Assembly (NCBI RefSeq): GCF_901000735.1
Contig: NC_081547.1
Span: 27,391,382 to 27,455,381, forward strand
Direction: 5' to 3'
DNA from: Corylus avellana
Lineage: Eukaryota > Streptophyta > Magnoliopsida > Fagales > Betulaceae
Length of the DNA: 64,000 nt
Shown: positions 25,683 to 35,656 of the stretch, one piece after another
Position numbering within the stretch: the first letter of the stretch is position 1
Layout of the letters: each line of letters starts with the position of its first letter
Position numbers and translations under genes: made by a program
The notes under the pieces: generated by a model
The model's input: the letters and a program-made list of their open reading frames with translations, nothing else
Databases searched by the model: none
Told to the model about the DNA's origin: nothing

Positions 25683-25703
25683 TCTTTTTTTTTTTTTTGA
25701 GCA
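25683..25703 (-). mobile_element. Poly(T) insertion with perfect 15-bp target duplication
   Basis: TC, about 16 T, then GAGCA is bracketed by perfect copies of AATTTCCATAAGATT at 25668-25682 and 25704-25718. Read on the minus strand it is TGCTC plus an A tail. Confidence 0.7.
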
Positions 25704-26649
25704 AATTTCCATAAGATTGGGCATGCACTAGGGCCTGAGTTCAACTCCCACAATGGGAATCCTTTAGCCTATTAGTGTTAGTCACCTTGAGTCTCATTAA
25801 TGCCATGGTGAAGCGGGTGTTAAGCTATGGCTCTGTTGGTCTTGAGGGTCCTGCAGTTCCCACCGTCTAGGTCCCTCCTGAGCGACGCCCCACTGGTTGG
25901 TACTACTATGGTCATATCTAAGTAGGATAACTACAATTGGTCTCCCCCTCCAACCCTTTTTAATTAAAAATAAAAAATAAAAAATCGTTTGATTCTCACC
26001 CCTTTAAATTTTTTATTTCTCTTTTCTCCTTTGGTTCTCTCTTTTAGAGACTTTCTTTGTACTCTCTCTCTCTCTCTCTCTCTGCACGTACATAGAAGCC
26101 CTTCAAGACTTCACCACCACTGTTTTATATCGCGCTACGTACCTTAGTTCCATCACCTGCTCAGGGATGGAGCCAGAGCTTGAGTTAGGTAGTGGTCAAT
26201 AGGCAAAAAAAAAAATTTACCTTCAAGATTGTGTGTTGGATTAGTGGGAATAGATGAATTTTTGAAAATATGAGCTTCTCTATAAACAAAATTCAATGCC
26301 ACCAAAGAGTTAATTGTGAACATCATAACATTGAACACCTCGTTCAATAGGCCCCAAATTTCTGGGAGGTGAAGACAATCGAGAGAGTGCTAGATATGAT
26401 TTGGAATAACATTGCACGTGACATCATAATTAAACTGATGAGACAAAATTAGTAACGAGGCATATATTATCATCAAATTACCACAAATATGACCTACATA
26501 AACTAGAATTGGCCGTGTTAAATGCAACGTTTGTTACATCAAGATATTTGATGATAAAAACAAATGAATAAAAAGTCGCAATTAAGTGAATAATTTTCTC
26601 CAAGTATGGTTATTGCAGCCCTACAGTACCCACATCCTCCATTTCAATC

Positions 26650-29036
26650 TCATCCAACGTATCTACATGCGCCATGACCTGATCATCAACACGAGCACAC
26701 AAAAATCGAATATTAATTACGACACTTTTACTTGTTTTCTTTTTTATTTGATGGAATATATATATATTTTTTTTTGGGGGGGGGGGGGGGTTTACTTACT
26801 TGGGTCTTGGGTGGTCAGGACTCCGGTGTGAGCGAAATCACAGTTGTAATCGTGGCGACCAGACTTCTGATAGAAGGCATTCATGACGTATGATGCGTGG
26901 GAGGCAACGGCATTGGGTTGGAAGCAGGCTCCACCAGCTTGTATGGGCTTGCAATCCACACCTGAGCTGCAGGCGTAGTCTATGTTTGACTGTAGCGCTG
27001 CATTGCTAGCGCCTGGCTTTGGTACACACCACTTCTTGCCTGATACGGGTGTGGGTCTGGGCCTTGGTCTATTTTGACCCGACTGGTATAATACGAAGAA
27101 TAATGACAAAGATTAATTAAATATTGAGAATCAAAAATTAATACAATAACGAATAAAAGACAACTAGTTTGAAGTAACCAATTAGCATGTGATCCCTTAA
27201 TTTCCAAAGCAATTTAATATATACTTAACACCACAAGATCTGCTCACCCGCAAAAGCAGAGGAAAAGAAAAGACAACTACAAGAAGGCGCCATGATCGGA
27301 TCAAAATTTAAAAACACGTGCGTACTCACTCTAAGCATGTGCCAAATCAATTAGAAAAGATTTGCACAAATTCTCATCTTGTCAGAGCCAAGTCCAATCA
27401 ACACGCCGGGTGCGATTGTGACCTACAAACTAGAGATTAGATCGGGTGGCCGCAACTACTAAATCTTCCTGGTCAAGAATAGTTGCGACCGTTCCGATAG
27501 CTAGTAGGGCGAACACTCTTTAGAGGTTTGAAGAGGATGACCCACCATCCCCTTCCCTCCAAAGGAGTGGTACATGGTTCATGCCCCCACTCCACATTGC
27601 AAATAATAACAATTTTGATGTTTCTGCTAGCAATAGGGCAAGGGACAAAAAAATATATATCTCAAAACTTATAAAAAGAAATTCGAATGTGCTTTTAAAA
27701 TCAATACATTGCTCGTAGTCTTAGTAACGGATATATTCTTTAGAAAAACAAATTCCATTCCTCAAGAAATTAAAAAACAATATTCTTTTCTTTCCTTGTT
27801 TATCAGACAAACAACAACAGTTCTACTATAAAAATTATAATAATAATAATTAAAAAAGAAAAAAAAAGAAGTGAATTATATTTCGTACCTGTTCATTGCG
27901 CATAATCCCAATGTCATATATCGGAGTGAAATCCGGTCGGAACAAGCCCCAGTTCCTCTCAGCGGTCGGACCCGGCTTAAGGTTCTCATCGAACAACGAG
28001 AAAAGGTAGGTCTCGAATCTCCGGTTGGGCATCAACGGCGTGCCTCTACGCGAGCTGACATGATGGACCAAGTGCCCATTAAACGTCGCCGCATGGGCCA
28101 CGCTACAGGCTTCGTAGCCGTCGCAGTTGGTGGGCCAACCGGTCTCGCCCACGACCAAGCCCACGTCGCCGTACCCGACGCCCTTCATGGCCGAGTGGAG
28201 GGCGTCCATCATGGCGTCGAACATGTTGGTGTATGTAATGCCTGTGAACTTGTCGTGGATGCCAGCGTTGCGCTTGAAGAGCGCGTAGTTCGCCATCTTT
28301 GGAGAGTAGGCAAAGTAGGGGTAAGGGTTGACCATGAAGGGTGCATTTGTTTCGCGTAGGAATTTCAGCATCGGCGCGAATACGAGCCGGTCGTAGCCTC
28401 GCCTGAACCGGCCGAGACTCGGTGGCTCAGAGATTGAGAGAATGCCAAGAGAGTGTGGGGATGTGACCTGGTAATTAAGCCGACAAGAAAAACGCGCTCA
28501 AAAGTCAAAAACAAATCAAAGGAAATCTATGTACCCAAAAAAGGGGGAAAAAAACAGAGCCAATTAAAATTATAATAATCTCCAACCTTAATGTCCTTGA
28601 TTCCGGCGAGAACAAGAGCCTGGTGGAGACTCCTCATCGCAGGGACAAGGCGACTAATGAGGATTTTGTCGGCGGTGGCCATGATTTCATTGCCAACGGC
28701 AATATAATTGATCCGTGTCTGCGGGTGGAACGGGGCGATGTGGGTGGCTACCCACTGGCGCGCGTTGGCTAGTACGGCGAGGGCGGGGATCTCACCGTTG
28801 CCGACGGTCACAGTGACGAGGATGCCAGTGTTGGCAAATGCGCGGAGGATGTCAGGGTTGGTGTCGAAGATCTTGATGCGGTCGATGATGGTCTGGGTCT
28901 TGAGGAAGTTGGCCACTTGAGCCGGCGGCGGAAGGTTGTTTGCCAGAGTGCCGTAGTTGACGCCGATGGAGTGTGCGGTGGCGGTGAGGTAGAGGAAGAG
29001 AGTGGAGAGGACGAGGATGGGGTGGGAGAGGGCCAT
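26650..29036 (-). CDS. Glucan endo-1,3-beta-glucosidase (GH17) with C-terminal X8/CBM43 domain
   Basis: Secreted enzyme that hydrolyses callose-type 1,3-beta-glucan in the wall or apoplast. Exons (minus): 29036-28587, 28467-27889, 27082-26800 and 26678-26650, joined to 446 residues. A signal peptide covers residues 1-23 (cleavage before IGVNYGT). The GH17 barrel spans ~24-340, with acid/base Glu117 in YIAVGNE and nucleophile Glu258 in VVGETGWP. A short RPRPRPTP linker leads to an X8 domain (~359-446) with [29 protein letters not shown] and the terminal Cys in GACRYVG. The protein stops right after X8 with no hydrophobic tail, so GPI anchoring is unlikely, unlike many relatives. Exon 4 encodes only 9 residues. 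Intron 3 contains a run of about 15 G (26776-26790). Confidence 0.94.
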
Positions 29037-29084
29037 GGTTTTCCGGACTTGGAGACACGGATTGGAAGGAGGGGGTTTCTGGTG

Positions 29085-29092
29085 TATTTATA
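29085..29092 (-). promoter_or_regulatory. TATA box of the GH17-X8 gene
   Basis: TATAAATA on the minus strand, within CCACTATAAATACACC, 49 bases upstream of the ATG. It implies a very short 5'UTR of roughly 20-25 bases. Confidence 0.7.
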
Positions 29093-29389
29093 GTGGGGAA
29101 GAATATAGAAAAATGATTGTGTTATTTCTGTGGGTAATTTTGTTTATCCAACAAAATTAAACCTACTAATCTTTTTTGGATAAGTTCTTGTTCAGAATTA
29201 GCAAAGTGCTTCAACCACCCTTCATTAGTTTCATTAATATCACCACGATTTTATGCTCCTTAAATAGTTCTGATTTTTTCTTAGCTTTTTTTTTCTTTCT
29301 AGGGTGCTGAGATCTTATAGGGAACTAAGGAGGTAGGATGGTGTATGCAAATACAAGTTCTTCAAACTGGTTTTAGAGTAAATTTCCTT
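29093..29389. other. Promoter flank of the GH17-X8 gene
   Basis: AT-rich, with no gene or repeat seen before the fold-back element. Confidence 0.4.
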
Positions 29390-29567
29390 CAACCTATTAT
29401 AATAAGTGTCAAATGTCATATTTTACATGTTTTAATTAATATTTTTAATAATTATTTTATTGTTATTCTATTAATCTAAAAAGTCAAACATTAATTTTTG
29501 ATAAACTTTAGCATGTTACATGAGTCATAACACTTGTCACTTACTAAAATATGTCGAAAAGAAATTT
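29390..29567. mobile_element. Fold-back (MITE-like) element, copy 3
   Basis: Left arm AAATTTCCTTCAACCTATTA then AAGTGTCAAATGTCATATTT. The right arm contains CATAACACTTGTCACTTACT and ends TCGAAAAGAAATTT. Arms pair imperfectly over about 50 bases. Its outer arm sequence resembles the elements at 1347-1523 and 2674-2893. Confidence 0.5.
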
Positions 29568-31243
29568 TTTGAAATTTGTATCCAAATCTAACATTATCAG
29601 TTTATCATTAATTGTTTTTGATAATAACTAATTTAAGGGTAGATTAATAATACGAGATTAGCATAGTAAAATAATGATTGCCGTATATCATAAATCTTTT
29701 ATAAAATTCAATGGGCCAAACCTAATTAGTAAGTAAGTAACAACAATGGATTCGAATCGAAAACTTTCGCAATCGGACACAGGATAACTTGATTATTAAT
29801 TAGTTAGCGGTTTCTTTCACGTCTCGAATCAACTTGTCGTGTTTACGTGGCGCTTGGACAAAGCTTCCGAGTCAAAGGTTCAAAGCTGACAAGAGTCCGA
29901 CGCTGAGCTCCCGCTAAAATAAAACTTCCGCTTCACCGATTCTTTCTGGTATGATCCACGCGCTGTAAACACGAGAATGGCCCTTCGACTTTGGCGTGTG
30001 AACCCGACCACCTCTTTCAGGTTGGGCGGCGATCACGCACGCGCTTTTCTTTTAAAGGAAAAATAAAGAAAAGTGACTGGCCCGTGTTTTAGCGCGTTTT
30101 ACGCGGGTTCTGAAGGTTCGGGCGGCACAGAGCCTCATAGAGAGAGAGAGAGAGAGAGAGAGAAAGTCCAGCCCGCCGCATATTTTGCTGTAAAGGTTTA
30201 GAAATTGTGGGTTGGCTCACTTGGCTGTATACAGTGTAAATATCCAATTGTCATGATTAAATAGTTTGTGATTTTACAGCCGTTGGATCATTGGAAGGTG
30301 TCTATGCTTAGACTCACGATTATGGTCCTAAACGGAAAGCCCATCAAATCTTTACAAGACAATCTATTGCGTCTGAATTTTTGTAAGAACATCGCAAGCA
30401 TGCCCAATTTATTATTATTATTTTTTTTTAATGAGTATAATTGTATTTTAATAAAATAATAATTAACAAAAAATATTTTTTCTCGAAAACTCTTCTTTAA
30501 ATTTTAGAAAATTGTTTTCATTTTTTAAAATATTAAACATTTTTTAAGTTTGACCATCTCATTTTTAAATCAACAAACACAAATAGAACGCCCCTAAAAA
30601 CCCCACCTGAACTTCACCAAGCCACTGCCGAGATCTGGTCAGAAATTACCGATTCACCGCGATGTATGGGATATTGGTATTTCCTTTTTATTTTATTTTT
30701 GGTTATAATTGTTCGAATTAAATAACACTTTCTTTTCTTTTTTTTTTCTCAATAAATAATGGTTTCGCCTTTCGAGTATTTGAGAATCATGAAGTCACCA
30801 AGTGAATTCACACGAATGAATAAGTCCAAAGGCCCTTAACCGTTGCTGCAACAAAATCCAAAACTGGCAGATATGCAAGCCTTACTTGGGCCTATGATCC
30901 GGAGAATGACAAAAGTAAAAAGCTGCCTAATTTGTTTTATTTTCATATATACCTTCTTTTTCTTTATTTGCCACCCTTACGTTACGTTTACGTGCATGGG
31001 CATCAAATTCAGTTCATCTTTTGCACCGTACGTTTTTTTACTTTTTCTTTTGGGGGCATTATTAGGATTCTCTACAATTTTTTTTTTTTTTTTAAAAAAA
31101 AAAAAATTAAATTTTAAAATTATGTGAATTCAGGCCTTTTTTAAACGTCTAAGCGATTTGAAATGAAACCGTCAAAAAATAACTATAGTACCCTAAGCAT
31201 TTTCATTACAAAAAAGTGTTGTATATAGTACATATAATGAGAA
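29568..31243. other. Divergent intergenic region between GH17-X8 and RDM1
   Basis: AT-rich flanks around a GC- and CpG-richer block (about 29830-30180) with several GCGC/ACGCG words and a GA microsatellite (30140-30163). A short frame at 30843-30917 (QQNPKLADMQALLGPMIRRM) is protein-like in composition but matches no family I know. Homopolymer T and A tracts lie near 31079-31105. No gene assigned. Confidence 0.4.
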
Positions 31244-31251
31244 TATAAATA
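31244..31251 (+). promoter_or_regulatory. TATA box of RDM1
   Basis: TATAAATA lies 85 bases upstream of the preferred start codon. The sequence after it (31285-31330) is pyrimidine-rich and 5'UTR-like. A transcript starting about 30 bases downstream would exclude the in-frame ATG at 31264, which is why the ATG at 31336 is chosen for the protein. Confidence 0.55.
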
Positions 31252-31335
31252 CTATCTTATCTCATGACTAATATATTCAATAACGCCTCTTCTCTCACCC
31301 TAATCTCGATCTCCTACTCAAATCTGCAAAGATTG

Positions 31336-32163
31336 ATGTTGCGCCGACATAGTCCCTTATCCAATAAGCACTTACTCGTATCGGATTCAGATACAGAATC
31401 TGATACTCCAAGCTATGGCGTCTACGACTCTGAGACACTAAAGCAAAATAAAAGGGGATGTCAAAAAAGGAAGACGAATAATAAAGAAAATTTTGTCGAC
31501 GAAGAAAGTAGCCGAAATGTGAAGGCTTCGAAGGAAGATCCAGGTTTAAAGTTGCTAATTACTATCATTTACTTGCTATATATATATATATACTTTTAAA
31601 GCTTACTCTTTCCATTTGTACACCATATTCAGTAAATGTTACTTGTATTCCAAGGTAAAAATATTAAATTTCTAATGAAGAAATTTTTTATGGGATTAAT
31701 TGAAAACTAACGTTGCTTCTTAAATAATTATTTTAAGATTGTTTCATAATATGCAGATAATTCATCATTAATATTGGTGGAGCAGGCAAAAAGGTATCAA
31801 GAAAACATGAAACAAATTCCAATCCCTACAAGTCGTGGGTCGTGGTCAGATATTGATGATGATGATGATGATGATCTGTTCATCACATGGGAGGGATTAG
31901 TGAAATCCATGAAGCTGTTGTACGGACAGTCATTGCACTACCTAACCCATGTTCTTGTGAAGCAGTGGGATCGGTCAAGGATTGGTGCCGATGAGGAAGA
32001 CAAGCCGGTGGACAACATTATTCATCGTCACAAGGCTGAGGGCATCGTTTGGGACGTGGAAGAAGTCCACCGGCGTTGTACCTCTCATCTGCACCTGGCT
32101 AAGCTTTGGCTACAAGACCCCGATTATCATGCTTTTGTTGATGATGTCATCCCGCCGTCTTAA
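31336..32163 (+). CDS. RDM1: RDM1, RNA-directed DNA methylation factor
   Basis: Small plant-specific subunit of the DDR complex (DRD1-DMS3-RDM1), which helps RNA polymerase V act at silenced loci. Arabidopsis RDM1 binds single-stranded methylated DNA and interacts with AGO4. Exons 31336-31543 and 31757-32163 join in frame to 204 residues. The N-terminal ~70 residues are a poorly conserved Ser/Asp/Lys-rich tail. The conserved domain runs from LVEQAKRYQENMKQIPIP through GQSLHYLTHVLVKQWDRSRI, IIHRHKAEGIVWDVEEVHRR and SHLHLAKLWLQDPDYHAF. A run of seven GAT codons (31855-31875) puts a poly-Asp stretch between the IPIP and TWEGL blocks, where Arabidopsis has only a few residues. An in-frame ATG at 31264 would add 24 residues but lies too close to the TATA box. 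Confidence 0.9.
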
Positions 32164-32964
32164 GGCGGCTCGGTTACTATAGTCTATATGTTCTGTTATG
32201 GAACACGTATCTCAATTCTAATGGCACTACAAAAAAAAAAAAACATGGTTTATAGATGTTTTGTATTGGGATTGTTTTAACAAAACGATCCCATTAGGAG
32301 AAGGGAAAAATGTCCCAAAAAAAAAAGTATGTGAACGGGTAAGTGAGTTGTGATTCATGAACCTTTGTTTTATTATTTTGGATACAGTGTAATTAGCTTT
32401 ATGTATTGTATGTGAAAGGGTAAGTGAACCCTGCACCTATTTGAACAGTTAATTACACGGTTACACCCCATCCCAATCCACTTGGTTGTTATTCTATATG
32501 CTCATATGTAGTCCCACTTTTACGGTCATAAACAACTTAATAATCCGTGAGTTTCTTCAAAATTAAGGATATTATTTTGAAATTTGTGTTTTACCAAATA
32601 ATTTTGACCCATCGAAGTTACTAAAGCAAGTAAAAATTTTAGTACTGTATTTTCTCAATTTAGTAATTAATGTTATTTTCCAATTTATGGTCATCATTAA
32701 TCTGAACCTGTTTGACATCCTTGGCAGCATGGCGGGCAATAGTGCGGCGACGCTTGTTATCAGCATTAATCCTCCACATAAACGTACGGCCCCACTAGGG
32801 AATCTAGTACGAGCTGACGTGTATTGCAATAATTATCGCTAAATCTGGTGATCTGTTGATAAAATTTTAACCGTCATAATACTTTTGTAATGAGGACCCA
32901 TATTTTGGTTTATTTACAATTTACCCATGTTATTCTCGTTTCCTTAGAGCCTAGATGTAGAAAC
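32164..32964. other. 3' flank of RDM1
   Basis: 3'UTR and AT-rich spacer. A repeated phrase TATGTGAA-GGGTAAGTGA occurs near 32329 and 32409. No gene. Confidence 0.45.
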
Positions 32965-32974
32965 AAGGATTTGG

Positions 32975-33741
32975 GTTTTAAGTAGGGGTGAAAATCCGGT
33001 TCTGGTTCTTAGTTATTGACCAAAATTGGGACTGGAACTCAGATCCTTAGTTTTGACTATTTTGAAAATCGGAACCGAAACCAGTTGGTACCGGTTTCAA
33101 AACCAGGTAATCGGTTTTTTTTTTTAAAAAAAAAAAAATTGGACTTATTTAACAAGAAGCTTAGAGGATTGGAGGGCCCAAAATTTTTGTATTTTGGCCC
33201 AAAACTTTTGTATTTTGGGCTCTTTAGGCTCAATCAGTGGCTTGGAGTTGAATTTAGAAGGAGAGGATATGCTCCCTTTTATGGAAAAACAAACTTGGAG
33301 GGTTTTATATTTTGAGCAATGTGAGACAATTGTTAAGGGGGGAAAAAAAAAAAAAAGTAGGACAATTTTTGGTTCAGTGGCCATTTTTGGCTTCAGCGGA
33401 CTGTGGCCCAACGCAAGGCAAAGGGCCCACTGAAGCCGAATATATATATATATATATGCACCTGGTTATCCAGTTACTTGGTTATAATCTGGTGCTGAAA
33501 ACGAGAACCAAAATTAGGGTACCCAGTTACCTAGTTTTCCAACCGATTTTAAAATCGGCTCCCTAGTTTCTCGGTTCCCTTGTTTCCTGGTTCTCCAGTT
33601 TCTATTTTCCAATTTTTTTTTACACCCTTAGTTCTAAGGAATAGCTCAATCGGCTGGAAACCACACTTCATAAAGCGAAAGTTACTAATTTGAATCTCTC
33701 CTCCTCCTTATTGTGCGGACATGTAAAAAAAAAAAAAAAAA
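32975..33741 (+). mobile_element. SINE of the 1990-2113 family, interrupted by a hAT-like element
   Basis: Body in two parts: GTTTTAAG (32975-32982) and 33631-33741 (GTTCTAAGGAATAGCTCAAT, A box, then TTTGAATCTC as B box, then an A run at 33725-33741). The 5' start and both boxes align with the other SINE. Outer direct repeats AAGGATTTGG (32965-32974) and AAAGATTTGG (33739-33748) fit a target duplication for the SINE. Confidence 0.7.
32983..33630. mobile_element. Non-autonomous hAT-like element nested in a SINE
   Basis: Terminal inverted repeats are TAGGGGTGAAAA and TTTTTACACCCTTA. Sub-terminal regions are rich in GGTTC-TGGTT, AACCGG-like and GGTACC-like words, as in the element at 3362-4224. 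A TA microsatellite lies at about 33440-33457. Flanking 8-mers GTTTTAAG (32975-32982) and GTTCTAAG (33631-33638) match 7 of 8, the right length for a hAT target duplication. It encodes no transposase. Confidence 0.8.
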
Positions 33742-35656
33742 GATTTGGATTAATAGGGGATTTGACTGATTTAACTTCACTCTTTTTCATTTTTTCATAA
33801 GAAAAATAGGAAGTAAAAGGTGATCCAAAAATGATGGGTTATAAATTTAATGATGTATTAAGATGATCCAAAAATTATGGTGATGCAAAAACGATCAAAA
33901 TTTCTAATAAAAAGTCATCCAAAAAATAATGATGGCCTTGTAACCGGGGGTGTACAATCGAAAAGAATTTTGGCGGTGTTGGCAAAAATGAACGGCTTCC
34001 CATGGCTTTGGCTGGCTGCTCCCTTAGATGGCTTGCTGAGGAGCGGCTTATGAAGTCTGCAAGGGTTATAGGGTAAATACCTCTAATATTACTTGATGTT
34101 AAAACTTAAAATTGCAATTACAACCAAAAAAATGAATAAATAAAATTGCTAAAATTGCTAACAGGGTCTATAGCTTGAGGAATGAGGACCCCAAACTTGG
34201 CTAAGCTGGTCTCAAATTTACACGTGAATCTTATGTGATTTTTTAAAAATGTATATAAGAATTACGTTCTTTAAAGACAAATGTTAATTTAATGAGTAAT
34301 TTATGTTATATTAGAAAATATTCGTCCAACCCGATTTGAAAGAAAATTTAAAATTTTGTTATTGAAAGCCTCTCTTCTCTTGTGTATATGCTTTATAACG
34401 CTTTATTTGTTAACCCTTTTTTATTTTTTTATTTATCCTTTTATTTTCTATTTTTAAAACAAAAACATTAACAAATAGCTCAAAGCAAAAAACACAAATT
34501 ATTTTCATTTTTATCACATTAACATATTTTTCAAACAAAAAATAAAAAATACCCTTTAAAAAACATTAACCATCGGAGTCTATCCTTACACGAAAGGAAG
34601 AAAATCCTCCTTTCAATCAGGCTTTAATTTCGAGGTTGCGTCTTTCATGTGATTGCTTATATACCACTCCCAAGTTTTGATATTTACATCAAACACACCA
34701 TTCTTCCGCTTGTGATCAAGTAGACTTGGATTTGTTAATTTGAGGGGTCAAGCATCAAGCAGATTCATTGAAGCATCAAAGAAGGAATTGGCAATGCAGA
34801 AAATGCCATTGCACATTTTATAAACCAAGAATTGAACATTCCCAATCAATTAAATAAGAGACGATGTTTTCGGCAAGTATAAAAGGACAGTCAATTCAAG
34901 TACTTTTTCCTCGTAGTTTCCAAATTGTTCCGCAGTACAACTTTGACCGTTCTGGGCCCCTTTACCACAGCCACACGAAGTTATCCATGCTTGGGAAGAG
35001 CTGGGCGTGGTCGTTATTGACAAATGACAACAGAAAAGGTCAAAGTTCCGCTATATCTTCAAGCCATTCAACAAGTATAAAAGAAATGTGACTAGTAAGA
35101 ATAACCAAACAAATTTCAGTCAGCTGTAGACATACAACCATCAGAAGCAACTATATTACTGAAGTGGAAAACTTATAGTTCAAGCAACATTTGACCCGCC
35201 TAAAAAGAGATACAACTCAAACTTTGTGAGGAAAAGATATCGAAAGAAAAAATATATGAGATATTATAACAAAATTTCCAAGACCCACAAAAATAAGAGG
35301 CAAGGAATACATTCAAGAAGATATTCAAAAACCGAAAGAAAATACAAGCTATATAGGATAATGCGCACCATGGTCAAGCAAGATACCAACCAATTCGGCC
35401 TGGCTGTTGGTGATGCAAGAGAGGACCAGCACTGACTTGTTGGGTTCTGCACCATGATAGGGGAAAAAAGGAATGTCTCTGCCATGTTATGGCTTATTGC
35501 TATCACCATCGATGACTATATGAAACCTGCCCTTTGCTCAGGTCGTAACTAATTTAGCATCAGGGAGAAAGAATTGAAAATACTCAAAATAGAAAGCCGC
35601 AATACAATCTCTCTTGAGAGAAACTCTCTCATCTCCAAGGCCAAAATCTGTACACC
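33742..35656. other. Intergenic downstream of RDM1 and 3' region of the DUF506 gene
   Basis: AT-rich with no recognised gene. From about 34600 the sequence is less AT-rich and may include the long 3'UTR of the leftward DUF506 gene. Open frames of 60-80 codons on both strands (34864-35509) resemble nothing known. Confidence 0.4.

Larger units (their letters stand above)
23358..26649. other. Intergenic between the gap and the GH17 gene
   Basis: No protein gene supported. Contains the terminal-inverted-repeat element at 24176-24459, a poly(T) insertion at 25683-25703, a possible ~250-bp repeat (25719-25960, with a B-box-like GAGTTCAACTCCC), and a CT microsatellite near 26064-26083. Confidence 0.45.

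Noticed and set aside
27871..28359. 162-codon open frame opposite GH17 exon 2
   Set aside because: Antisense shadow of a GC-rich coding exon. The sense strand encodes a clear GH17 barrel with the catalytic Glu.
31264..31335. Upstream in-frame ATG for RDM1
   Set aside because: It lies about 13 bases after the TATA box, so it is probably not in the transcript. The added residues are not conserved.
32983..33638. GTTCTAAG at 33631 as only part of the hAT target duplication
   Set aside because: It is also the start of the SINE body by alignment with 1990. The nested-insertion model explains both facts, so it is reported that way rather than as independent features.
34864..35509. Several 69-81 codon frames on both strands
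   Set aside because: They overlap in conflicting frames beyond the 3' end of the DUF506 gene, with no recognisable motif.
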